Source: a virus. From it: DNA of 46,516 nt. The stretch is from positions 1 to 46,516 of IMG/VR virus record IMGVR_UViG_3300047551_001636; one strand, 5' to 3'. Shown here piece after piece: positions 38,811 through 46,163 of this stretch (its first letter is position 1; each line of letters starts with the position of its first letter). The position numbers and the translations under genes are program-made. The notes under the pieces were generated by a model that worked only from the letters and a program-made list of their open reading frames with translations, was not told where the DNA came from and made no database searches.

Positions 38811-39053
38811 ATGGAAAATCAAGTGAATCAAATTGTAATCAACAAAGAGTCTTCATTCACAGAAGTGTGGCATGAAGGTTATGTTGAGGTTGGTAAAGAG
38901 CGTCATTACTTCTGGCTTATTGATCCTCAGGGTGTAGATCCTAGAGGTAATGAATATGCTCCAGAGGTGAGATGGTTCTTTGCTCGTGTACCTAGAGAGG
39001 TGAGAGTTATGTATAATTCTATTATTGAAGCATTTAAACAAACACAAAAATGA
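38811..39053 (+). CDS. 80-residue protein, unknown function
   Basis: MENQVNQIVINKESSFTEVW with a beta-rich body ('YVEVGKERHYFWLIDPQG', 'VRWFFARVPREVRVM'). Four-base overlap with the exonuclease gene. It could be a small accessory factor of that nuclease, by position only. Confidence 0.65.
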   Translation: MENQVNQIVINKESSFTEVWHEGYVEVGKERHYFWLIDPQGVDPRGNEYAPEVRWFFARVPREVRVMYNSIIEAFKQTQK

Positions 39054-40099
39054 TTAAAGGTCAATTGAAAACAGAAGCTACCTATAGAGCAAAAGCAATA
39101 GATAGCTCGTCCAGTTTGAAAGAGTTCAGCATGGACAGAAAGAAGTATTACAGAAAGTATATCCTGGGTGAAGATGTAGATGATAAAGACACCCAAGCAG
39201 CAACAATGGGTAGAATTGTAGAAACATTATTAATGGAACCTGAGCTCTTTGATGAGAGATTCTATATGTCTTCTTGTGTAAGCGCTCCATCAGGACTAAT
39301 GCTTGCGTTTGTAGAAGCATTGTACAAGTTTACAAAAGAAGCTACAGATGATGCTGGTAATGTAACCAGAAGCTTTGAAGAAATCTCTAAAGATGCTTAT
39401 GTAGAATCTGGTTTTAAAATCAAATATGAAGCTGTTATTAGTAAGTTTGTAGGCAGTGATGCAGAAATTTTCTATAATGAATTACGCAAGGTGAGAGGTA
39501 TGAACCTCACCGTAGTTACAGCAGAAGATGTCTCTAATGCTGAGAAGATTGTAGAAGAACTGCGTAACAATCCTGTTACAAAGGATGTAGTGAGTCTGGT
39601 GAATAGTCCACGTTTTTCTGTGTACAATCAGCTTCAGGTGGAGGGTTATACCCTTGATAATCATGAGTTTAAGAGCATGATGGATAAAGTGATTGTTGAC
39701 CATGAAGAAAAAACAATCCAAGTGTATGATTTGAAGTGTACATGGAGTGTTGAGAACTTCCTTGAAGAATACTATCTCTATCGTAGAGCATATATTCAAG
39801 CGCTGTTGTATTACAAAGCAGCAATTCATTTCATGAATAACAACGAAGAGCTTCGTGGTTATCGTGTAGAACCTCCACGTTTTATTGTTTGTGACAGCAC
39901 AAACTATTACAATCCGTTGATATACACTCTCACAGATAAGGATCTTGAAGATGCCTATAATGGCTTCACTCACAAGAACAGAGAATATCCTGGTGTTGGT
40001 AAACTCATCAAGGACCTTCAATGGGCTATTGAGAACAACACATGGAATATTTCTAGAGAGAATAGTATTAATAACGGACTTGTAAACATTAGAGGATAA
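39050..40099 (+). CDS. PDDEXK-family exonuclease (Cas4/RecE/lambda-exo-like)
   Basis: 349 residues. The N-terminal part 'LKEFSMDRKKYYRKYILGED' and 'TMGRIVETLLMEPELFDERF' matches the RecE/PDDEXK entry helix (G..H/E in the usual G..vH.l). The catalytic core is 'NHEFKSMMDKVIVDHE' (D) and 'IQVYDLKCTWSVENF' (D-x-K, the EXK variant DLK), with the motif helix 'YIQALLYYKA' (Q...Y). It should be a 5'-3' DNA exonuclease making single-stranded ends for Sak4/RecA recombination. Part of the crAss-like core set as I recall. Confidence 0.82.
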   Translation: MIKGQLKTEATYRAKAIDSSSSLKEFSMDRKKYYRKYILGEDVDDKDTQAATMGRIVETLLMEPELFDERFYMSSCVSAPSGLMLAFVEALYKFTKEATDDAGNVTRSFEEISKDAYVESGFKIKYEAVISKFVGSDAEIFYNELRKVRGMNLTVVTAEDVSNAEKIVEELRNNPVTKDVVSLVNSPRFSVYNQLQVEGYTLDNHEFKSMMDKVIVDHEEKTIQVYDLKCTWSVENFLEEYYLYRRAYIQALLYYKAAIHFMNNNEELRGYRVEPPRFIVCDSTNYYNPLIYTLTDKDLEDAYNGFTHKNREYPGVGKLIKDLQWAIENNTWNISRENSINNGLVNIRG

Positions 40100-40650
40100 T
40101 GGAGATTAAAAAGACGATAACTAGTATCTTCATGGTGCCCACTCTAGGTGTTCCTAGAGGGGCGCTTGTGGAGAATGGATTTATTAATGGGTATAGTAAA
40201 GACGATAGTAAGGATGTTCAGTATGAGAATTCAATATATCTGTTATTCAAACCAAAGAACCTTGACAAATTCAGAGAGTTCTTAGATAGTGAGTATGAAA
40301 GAACCAAAGCTATAGTTGATGATTATGATTATGAGGATGGTTATGTAGTGGTTGTATATGAGCTAGATAAGAAGTTCTCAAAAGACTTTGATTTAGTTAG
40401 AAAAGGTAAGTATTCTAAAACTTCTAAACCTTTTCAAGCGCTGTTTCCAAAGGTGATCAAGCTTGTTAGAAATGGACTGCACAAAGATGAAATCAGTTTG
40501 CAGTATAGAGTTTTTAATAAAACAGAAGATTTGGTCAAGTTTTGGGAAGACAAACTAGATGTAGAGTTTGATGAAGATCAGGAGGTTTGGCATGGATATA
40601 TAGAAGAGGATGAAGTTTTAAACATCGAAAAACTGAAAGAGTATGTATAA
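40099..40650 (+). CDS. 183-residue conserved-looking protein, unknown function
   Basis: MEIKKTITSIFMVPTLGVPR at the start; beta-rich middle ('EDGYVVVVYELDKKF'), 'KTSKPFQALFPKVIKLVRNG' and an acidic C-terminus. Similar products accompany the PDDEXK nuclease in related phages as I recall. It overlaps both neighbours (1 and 8 bases). Confidence 0.7.
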   Translation: MEIKKTITSIFMVPTLGVPRGALVENGFINGYSKDDSKDVQYENSIYLLFKPKNLDKFREFLDSEYERTKAIVDDYDYEDGYVVVVYELDKKFSKDFDLVRKGKYSKTSKPFQALFPKVIKLVRNGLHKDEISLQYRVFNKTEDLVKFWEDKLDVEFDEDQEVWHGYIEEDEVLNIEKLKEYV

Positions 40651-40846
40651 CAAAGAGCTTTTTGAACAAATGCTCACCGAATTCGGTAGTGAGAAAATGA
40701 TCTTATTTGCTGAAATGATGGTATTTAGATATAGTGTTATATGTAAAGAAACTTCAACAAATAAGTTCTTTAATCATGAATGCGAGTTTGAGCACGATTG
40801 GTGGAAAGAAAAATTAACAACACTTAAAAAACAAATAACACAATGA
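40643..40846 (+). CDS. 67-residue protein, unknown function
   Basis: MYNKELFEQMLTEFGSEKMI followed by 'MMVFRYSVICKETST' and a Lys-rich end. Helical N-terminus. It overlaps its neighbours by eight and four bases, so it belongs to the same operon. This 'LFEQML.EFG.EKM..FAEMM' pattern is common in small phage proteins as I recall; function unknown. Confidence 0.68.
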   Translation: MYNKELFEQMLTEFGSEKMILFAEMMVFRYSVICKETSTNKFFNHECEFEHDWWKEKLTTLKKQITQ

Positions 40847-41292
40847 GTATCAATGAGTTACTGCAAAATCACCCTGCTGCAAAAGAAGTGGTGAAGTCTT
40901 GGTTTATGGAAAAGATGATAGAATCATTCAAAGATCAAGCAGTTCCTGAGGAAGTCAAACAATTTATGCTACAACAAGGTGTTCCTGATGAGCAGTTGGT
41001 AGCTGTGATTGGTGATAATCCTAGGGCCCTGTTTGATGTATTTGATGAAAATGAAGTGTACATACACGTAGAACCATTTAGTAATGCTCTAGAAAATGAC
41101 TTAGAGTCTTTTGGTTGGAGAATTCTCGGAGAAGAGTACTCCAATTTAGATTGCAAAACAAGAAAAGAGGCAGAAAATCAAGCAGTTACAAAAGCTTTTA
41201 GTATCCTAGAGGAAAAATTAACTCCACAATTAAGCATGATAGAAGATGGACCAGATAGTACAACAAGTAACGAACAAGTACAAACAGCGTAG
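40843..41292 (+). CDS. 149-residue protein, unknown function
   Basis: MSINELLQNHPAAKEVVKSW opens a helical region with 'EEVKQFMLQQGVPDEQL'. The middle 'NPRALFDVFDENEVYIHVEP' and 'ESFGWRILGEEYSN' suggest a small alpha/beta domain, and the tail 'RKEAENQAVTKAFSILEEKL' is helical. The N-terminal third looks like an oligomerising module. It overlaps the next gene by 47 bases. Confidence 0.7.
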   Translation: MSINELLQNHPAAKEVVKSWFMEKMIESFKDQAVPEEVKQFMLQQGVPDEQLVAVIGDNPRALFDVFDENEVYIHVEPFSNALENDLESFGWRILGEEYSNLDCKTRKEAENQAVTKAFSILEEKLTPQLSMIEDGPDSTTSNEQVQTA

Positions 41293-41494
41293 TGATGTGG
41301 GATTTGCCAAGTATGGGACCACTTTACAAGAAAATAACAGAGACAGTTATTTAAAGCACCTTCAAGAGGAGCTTATGGATGCCACTCTGTACATAGAAAA
41401 ACAAATGATGTTAGACGCTGAAATGAAAAGGCTAGCAAAACTCTACCCTAATGACCAAGAATTAGGTGCTGCAATAAGGAAACTTGTTAGTTAA
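41246..41494 (+). CDS. 82-residue MazG-like or phage helical protein
   Basis: 'YKQRSDVGFAKYGTTLQENN', 'YLKHLQEELMDATLYIEKQM': the pattern KYGT.L...(S/Y)L..L.EEL.DA..Y is typical of short phage proteins related to all-alpha NTP pyrophosphohydrolases, though the full EEXX...EXXD set is not complete here. Position before ribonucleotide reductase fits nucleotide metabolism. Start at the ATG 41246, inside the previous gene. Confidence 0.68.
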   Translation: MDQIVQQVTNKYKQRSDVGFAKYGTTLQENNRDSYLKHLQEELMDATLYIEKQMMLDAEMKRLAKLYPNDQELGAAIRKLVS

Positions 41495-41509
41495 AATTTT
41501 CAGATTGTC

Positions 41510-41555
41510 TTGGAACTTAAAGGGTAGTAAATTAAATTTGCTGCCCTTTATTTTT
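41510..41555 (+). promoter_or_regulatory. Composite terminator-promoter before ribonucleotide reductase
   Basis: Terminator: AAAGGGTAG (41519-41527) / CTGCCCTTT (41541-41549), nine pairs with one G-U, then TATTTTTTC. Promoter: TTGG (41510-41513), 19-bp spacer, TAAATTTG (41533-41540). The -7 box exactly fills the 3' part of the 13-nt hairpin loop. One DNA segment thus ends upstream transcripts and starts the RNR transcript. Confidence 0.85.
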
Positions 41556-41578
41556 TCACATTAAAAATACAAATTATT

Positions 41579-42551
41579 ATGGATTTAGGATTGGAAGCGT
41601 TAAGTAAGATTACGGTGTTTAGTAAGTATGCAAAGTATGTTCCTGAGCTAAAGAGAAGAGAAACTTGGGAAGAGATTGTTGCAAGGTATCAGCAGATGAT
41701 GATTAAGAAGTATCCAAAGCTGGAAGAGCAGATTATGCAGACTTCCCAGTTCATTTTGGACAAGAAAGTGCTTCCTTCAATGAGAGCTCTTCAGTTTGCA
41801 GGAGCTGCAGCTGAGGTGAATAACTCTCGTATTTACAACTGTTGCTATCTTCCAATTGATAGTATACACAGCTTTAGCGAAACAATGTTCCTTCTTTTAG
41901 GTGGTACAGGTGTGGGCTATAGTGTTCAGAAACAACACGTTGCACAGCTTCCTGACATTAAAAAACCAGGTAAAGCTCGTAACTATCTAGTTGAAGATAG
42001 TATTATGGGTTGGGCTGATGCTGTGAAGGTGTTGATGAAAGCCTATCTGGAAGGTGGTTTTATGCCCAAGTTTGATTTCAGAGCTATTCGTAAGAAAGGT
42101 GCCAGACTGATCACTGCTGGTGGGAAAGCGCCTGGTCCAGAACCTCTGAAGATGTGTTTAGCTCACGTACAGGCTATTCTGGACAGAAAACAAGAAGGTG
42201 ATAAACTTTCTCCTCTGGAGTGCCATGATATCCTGTGTCATATTGCAAATAGTGTTCTAGCAGGTGGTATTCGTAGAAGCGCTATGATAAGCCTGTTCAG
42301 TCATGATGATGAAGAAATGATTACCTGTAAGTATGGTAATTGGTGGGAAACCAATGAGCAGCGTGGTAGAGCTAATAACTCAGCTGTATTGCTTAGAGGA
42401 TCTGTAGGTAAAGAGGAATTTGACAGCCTCTGGAAGCGCATCGAAGCTTCTGGATCTGGTGAGCCTGGCATCTATTGGACCAACAATCTGGATTGGGGAA
42501 CCAACCCATGTTGTGAAATTGCTTTGCGTCCATACCAGTTCTGCAATCTCT
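41579..42551 (+). CDS. nrdJ: Class II (B12-dependent) ribonucleotide reductase, exon 1
   Basis: Residues 1-324 of a 641-residue protein made by joining 41579-42551 with 43282-44234. Signatures: 'PSMRALQFAGAAAEVNNSRI' with the first active-site Cys in 'YNCCYLP', 'LLLGGTGVGYSVQKQH', 'ANSVLAGGIRRSAMISLF' and the radical-site motif 'TNPCCEIALRPYQFCNL' (N.C.E). It reduces ribonucleotides to deoxyribonucleotides with adenosylcobalamin. The intron interrupts right after CNL in the active-site region. The product has no cone-type ATP domain. Confidence 0.88.
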
Positions 42552-42750
42552 AAACTACCTCATGGAGATTTAAAACCCTGAGAATTGCTGGGAAGTCTGA
42601 CCACATAAAGGTGAAGATAATCAGCAGCCGAGCCTAGAAATAGGAAGGTTCAACGACTAGTCGAAAGACGTACACTCAAGTGAGTGGAAGCACAGGGCCC
42701 CGAAAGGGTGATGATATAGTCTGAACTCTATAGAAATATAGAGATGAAAA

Positions 42751-42782
42751 TTTGGAAATCTCAAATAAGTTATGTAACTTTA
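42751..42782 (+). promoter_or_regulatory. Probable promoter of the intronic HNH gene
   Basis: TTTG (42751-42754), 20-bp spacer, TAACTTTA (42775-42782; one mismatch to TAnnTTTG), 16 bp before the ATG at 42799. Confidence 0.55.
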
Positions 42783-42798
42783 TAAAAATACAAAACTT

Positions 42799-43260
42799 AT
42801 GAGAGTAAATAGAGAAGGTTATAAAATATCTGAGACAGAACGAGAATGTACTAATTGTGGTACAATGTTTCTTAAAACCTCAAAAACAGTAACTCTTTGT
42901 AACAAGTGTAACTCTGAAAGAGTTAAATGCACAAACCCTGAGTCTAAAATGTTTCAAAGAGCAAAATGTCGAGCTAAAGTAAAAAATTTAGAATTCGATT
43001 TAACTGTAAAAGATATTATTATACCAAAACATTGTCCAATTTTAGGAATAGAATTAGTTTGTAAAAGTGGAGCACCAGGAGGACAGAAAAATTCTCCTGC
43101 TTTAGATAGAAAAGATTCAAAAAGGGGCTATACTAAAGATAATGTGCAAGTGATTAGTCATCTAGCAAACATGATGAAAAGTCACGCTAACGAAAGAGAA
43201 CTAATAAGATTTGCAAATTGGGTAATAAATTCTCTACCAAAAGATTCTAATCAAGAGTAA
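42799..43260 (+). CDS. HNH-type homing endonuclease in the nrdJ intron
   Basis: 153 residues. A zinc ribbon 'CTNCGTMF...CNKCNSE' (residues 14-37) is followed by 'HCPILGIELVCK', 'SPALDRKDSKRGYTKDNVQV' and 'SHLANMMKSHANEREL'. The 'ALDRKD...GYTKDNVQVIS' signature is the phage homing HNH variant in which the first His is replaced (D-R-.D...N). It should cut intronless nrdJ alleles and spread the intron. Complete frame, own promoter. Confidence 0.85.
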   Translation: MRVNREGYKISETERECTNCGTMFLKTSKTVTLCNKCNSERVKCTNPESKMFQRAKCRAKVKNLEFDLTVKDIIIPKHCPILGIELVCKSGAPGGQKNSPALDRKDSKRGYTKDNVQVISHLANMMKSHANERELIRFANWVINSLPKDSNQE

Positions 43261-43281
43261 CGAACTTGATTGAACATGATG

Positions 43282-44234
43282 GCGAGGTGAATGTGAGCAA
43301 TGTAACCAGTCAGGAAGACCTGAACAACCGTGTTACAGCTGCTGCATTCTTTGGAACATTACAGGCTGGATTTACAGATTTCCACTATTTGAGACCTATT
43401 TGGCAGAAAACAACTCAAAAAGATGCTCTGTTGGGTATTGGTATGACAGGTATTGGTAGTGGTGAAATCCTTAAATATAACTTACAGGCTGCTGCTCACG
43501 TAGCAAAACTCACAAACAGCCTCGTTAGTGAAATGATTGGAATCAATGAGGCAGCTCGTGTAACCTGTATTAAGCCTTCTGGTACAACTAGTCTTGTTCT
43601 GGGAACAGCTAGTGGTATCCATGCATGGCATAATGATTACTATCTGCGTACAATGCGTTTTGGTAAGAACGAGGATATTGCTAGCTATCTGATGGTAAAC
43701 CATCCAGAACTGGTTGAAGATGATGTACTTAGACCTCATGATACCATCTGTGTACGTATCCCTGTTAAGGCTCCTGAAGGATCTATTTTCCGTACAGAAA
43801 CAGCTATTGATACATTGGAACGTGTTAAGAAGTTCTCTATAGAATGGGTAAGAGCAGGACATGTTACAGGTAACAATACACATAATGTAAGTGCTACAAT
43901 TTCTATTGATAAAAATAGAATGTATTACAAATCTGCTATAGAAAATAAGTATTATCACGACAATGAAGAATATGATGCTACTCACAATGAGTGGAAAGTT
44001 GTAGGAGAATGGATGTGGGAAAACCGTGAGCATTATAATGGACTGAGTGTGTTGCCTTATTTTGGAGGTACTTACAAGCAAGCTCCTTTTGAAGACATCA
44101 CTAAGGAGGAATATGAATCACGCAGTCAAGCGCTGAAAGAGATTGACCTTACCAAAGTTATTGAACTAGATGATAGTGTAGACTTTGGTCAAGTGGCAGC
44201 TTGTGCAGGCGGTGCTTGTGAAATCAACATCTAA
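43282..44234 (+). CDS. nrdJ: Class II ribonucleotide reductase, exon 2
   Basis: Residues 325-641. It starts EVNVSNVTSQEDLNNRVTAA after the spliced Cys codon and contains 'FFGTLQAGFTDFHYLRPIW', 'LLGIGMTGIGSG', 'RVTCIKPSGTTSLVLGTASG' (the P-S-G-T substrate loop) and the C-terminal redox pair 'ACAGGACEI'. All match class II RNR. The in-frame TTG at 43266 is not the start because it lies in the intron. A DUF5522 gene overlaps the stop by one base. Confidence 0.88.
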
Positions 44235-44401
44235 TGAGTAAGAAAGAATTTATAGAAGGTGTGCATTACTACCTTGAGAATGGTTTGGTAGTGTTTACAG
44301 AGAAGTATCACTTACAGAAAGGTAAGTGTTGTGGAAACAAATGTAGACACTGTCCTTATGAACCAGCTCATGTGAAGGGTAATACTAAACCTAAAAGATA
44401 G
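44234..44401 (+). CDS. DUF5522-type cysteine-rich protein
   Basis: 55 residues: 'FIEGVHYYLENGLVVFTEKY', then 'HLQKGKCCGNKCRHCPYEP'. The CCG..CRHCPY cysteine cluster and the VFTE.YH segment are the signature of the DUF5522 family, known mainly as short bacterial proteins and probably binding a metal. Its start overlaps the RNR stop (TAATG), so it is co-expressed with nrdJ; a redox link to RNR is tempting but unproven. Confidence 0.82.
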   Translation: MSKKEFIEGVHYYLENGLVVFTEKYHLQKGKCCGNKCRHCPYEPAHVKGNTKPKR

Positions 44402-44425
44402 TTCTGTTTTTTGATTTATGGTTAA

Positions 44426-44461
44426 AGCCCTGATGTTTCTACATTGGGGCTATTTTTTTTT
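44426..44461 (+). terminator. Intrinsic terminator after the RNR operon
   Basis: AGCCCTGATGT (44426-44436) and ACATTGGGGCT (44441-44451) form an 11-bp stem with G-U pairs and a TTCT loop, followed by A and a run of T. Confidence 0.92.
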
Positions 44462-44495
44462 TCAACAATCACAAGGTTTTCAGAGTAAAAATGAT

Positions 44496-44503
44496 TAAAT
44501 TTG
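44496..44503 (+). promoter_or_regulatory. Probable -7 box TAAATTTG upstream of recA
   Basis: TAAATTTG at 44496-44503 lies 21 bp before the recA ATG and after the terminator. The upstream element is weak (TTTT at 44477-44480, 15 bp away). Confidence 0.5.
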
Positions 44504-44524
44504 TAGACAAAATTTCAACTAAAT

Positions 44525-45562
44525 ATGGCTAAGACAAAGCAAGAAAATGCTGAAGGAAAAAGCAAATTCCAAGAAGCATTAGACAAATTAAACAAATCTT
44601 ATGGCGTAGGTACTATCCTTGCATTGGATAGTAAAACAAGTGGTGATTATGACATAATCAGCACAGGATCAATTGGTTTTGATCATATTACATTAGGAGT
44701 GGGTGGCTTTGTGAAAGGTAGGTTATATGAACTGATGGGATGGGAAGGCACAGGTAAGTCAACTATTTGTGGTCATGCAGCAGCAGAGTGTCAAAGAAAA
44801 GGTGGTACAGTGTTGTACATAGATGGTGAACATGCTGTTGATAAAAACTATTTCCAAGCATTGGGTGTAGACACTACAAAAATGCTAATTGCTCAACCAA
44901 GTTGTGGCGAAGAAGGTTTCAACATTGCTATGGAAATGATTAATACAGGTGAAATTGACCTGGTTATCATTGATTCAGATAGTAGTTTAATTCCTAAGAA
45001 GGTGTTAGATGGTGAGGTGGGTGATAGTGCTATTGGTAAAAAAGCTGTATTGAACAGCAATGCCTATCCAAAACTCAAGACAGCACTGTCAGCAAACAAT
45101 GTTTGTATGATTGTAATCAGTCAGTATCGTGAGAAGATTGGTGTCATGTTTGGTAATCCCACTACAACGCAAGGTGGACATGCATTAAAATTCTATTCAG
45201 ATGTTCGTATCGAGGTGAGTAGAAGTTTAGCAAAAGAAGGCGATGTTACCTATGGTAATCTCACTAAAGTGAAAGCTACAAAGAATAAGTTGAATCCTCC
45301 TTATAGACAAGCATCATTTGAGATTGTATATGGTGAGGGTATTGATAAGGTGGGTGAAGTGCTTACACTTATGAATGACTTTGAAGTGGGTAGAAAGTAT
45401 GGTAAAACTATGACTTTCAATGACACAAAGTATGATCTGGAAGAGTTCAAAAAGATGTTAGTTGATAATCCAGAGTTTTACGAAGAGATTAAGCAATCAA
45501 TTGTTAACAAAATTAAAGCGTTAGATAATGGCAAAGAAGAGCCCATTGAAAATCAAATTTAA
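44525..45562 (+). CDS. recA: RecA recombinase
   Basis: 345 residues, normal RecA length. Walker A GWEGTGKST at residues 72-80; catalytic Glu region 'VLYIDGEHAVDKNYFQALGV'; Walker B 'IDLVIIDSDSSLIP'; L1/L2 region 'EVGDSAIGKKA' and 'GNPTTTQGGHALKFYSDVRI'. The 'GSIGFDHITLGVGGF' N-terminal segment is also typical. It drives strand exchange in recombination-dependent replication and repair. It overlaps the dUTPase gene by 35 bases, and that gene starts inside its end. Confidence 0.92.
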   Translation: MAKTKQENAEGKSKFQEALDKLNKSYGVGTILALDSKTSGDYDIISTGSIGFDHITLGVGGFVKGRLYELMGWEGTGKSTICGHAAAECQRKGGTVLYIDGEHAVDKNYFQALGVDTTKMLIAQPSCGEEGFNIAMEMINTGEIDLVIIDSDSSLIPKKVLDGEVGDSAIGKKAVLNSNAYPKLKTALSANNVCMIVISQYREKIGVMFGNPTTTQGGHALKFYSDVRIEVSRSLAKEGDVTYGNLTKVKATKNKLNPPYRQASFEIVYGEGIDKVGEVLTLMNDFEVGRKYGKTMTFNDTKYDLEEFKKMLVDNPEFYEEIKQSIVNKIKALDNGKEEPIENQI

Positions 45563-45977
45563 GAAAAAAGATGAGCAGAGCAAGCTTCCTGTAAAAGGAA
45601 GCGCTCATGCTGCATGTTTTGATGTATTTGCACATAGTGTAAAGATTGAACGTCCCAATAAGATGATTATTGGACTAGGATTCAGTACAGAAATCCCTGT
45701 AGGGTATAAAGGAATCATTGTTCCTCGTAGCAGTATTTCTAAAACCAATTGGGTATTAGCCAATTCAATGGGTGTAATTGATGCTGATTACAGAGGAGAA
45801 TGGATGTTGGTATTGAAATGTTTAGGTGAAATGATCTATGAACCAGTTCCTTACGGTATTGGAGAGCGATGTGCACAAATCTACTTTGAGAAGATTGAAG
45901 ACTTTGAAATTGAAGAAGTGGATGAACTCTCAGATACAGAAAGAGGAGAAGGAGGTTTTGGTAGTACGGGAAAATAA
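45528..45977 (+). CDS. dut: Trimeric dUTPase
   Basis: 149 residues with all five dUTPase motifs: I 'AACFDVFAHS' (D conserved), II 'VPRSSISKT', III 'GVIDADYRGEW' (catalytic D and Y), IV 'GERCAQIYFEKI', V 'RGEGGFGSTGK'. It hydrolyses dUTP to dUMP and pyrophosphate, limiting uracil in DNA and feeding dTMP synthesis. The presence of dUTPase together with an altered UDG suggests active control of uracil in the phage genome. Confidence 0.93.
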   Translation: MAKKSPLKIKFKKKDEQSKLPVKGSAHAACFDVFAHSVKIERPNKMIIGLGFSTEIPVGYKGIIVPRSSISKTNWVLANSMGVIDADYRGEWMLVLKCLGEMIYEPVPYGIGERCAQIYFEKIEDFEIEEVDELSDTERGEGGFGSTGK

Positions 45978-45983
45978 AACCTT

Positions 45984-46163
45984 ATGGAAGCTGAAAAGTT
46001 GGTTGTAGAAATGCAAGAAGAAATAGAAAAGCTGTTTGAGGAAGGAGATAAAATAGACAAGCGTAAGAAAAAGCTCTATCAAGAGTGGAAGGACAATATT
46101 AATGCATTGATTATCAAGCACAACGATAAGGTGGGATTCAAATGTTATTCAAAAATAAAATAA
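45984..46163 (+). CDS. 59-residue coiled-coil protein
   Basis: ATG at 45984. 'KLVVEMQEEIEKLFEEGDKI' with 'RKKKLYQEWKDNINALI' predicts one or two long helices with heptad spacing. The stop TAA overlaps the start of the next gene by one base (TAATG). Function unknown. Confidence 0.65.
   Translation: MEAEKLVVEMQEEIEKLFEEGDKIDKRKKKLYQEWKDNINALIIKHNDKVGFKCYSKIK

Larger units (their letters stand above)
42552..43281 (+). mobile_element. Group I intron in nrdJ, carrying an HNH-type endonuclease
   Basis: 730 nt. P1: exon AATCTCT (42545-42551) pairs with GGAGATT (from about 42565), U-G at the splice site. P10: exon 2 GAGGT (43284-43288) pairs with ACCTC just 5' of the guide, placing the 3' splice site after G 43281 and giving the junction CNL-C-EVNVSN, as expected for the family. 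Core motifs 'AATCAGCAGCC', 'GGTTCAACGACTA' and 'GATATAGTCTGAAC' match the rIIA intron. The endonuclease gene lies after the P7 3' strand, and its stop is 21 bases before the splice site. Confidence 0.9.

Noticed and set aside
39482-40021. 179-codon minus-strand frame
   Set aside because: Antisense to the PDDEXK exonuclease core motifs; no own start context.
43482-44081. 199-codon minus-strand frame
   Set aside because: It is antisense to the well-supported RNR exon 2 and has the Cys/Ile/His-rich look of a mirror frame.
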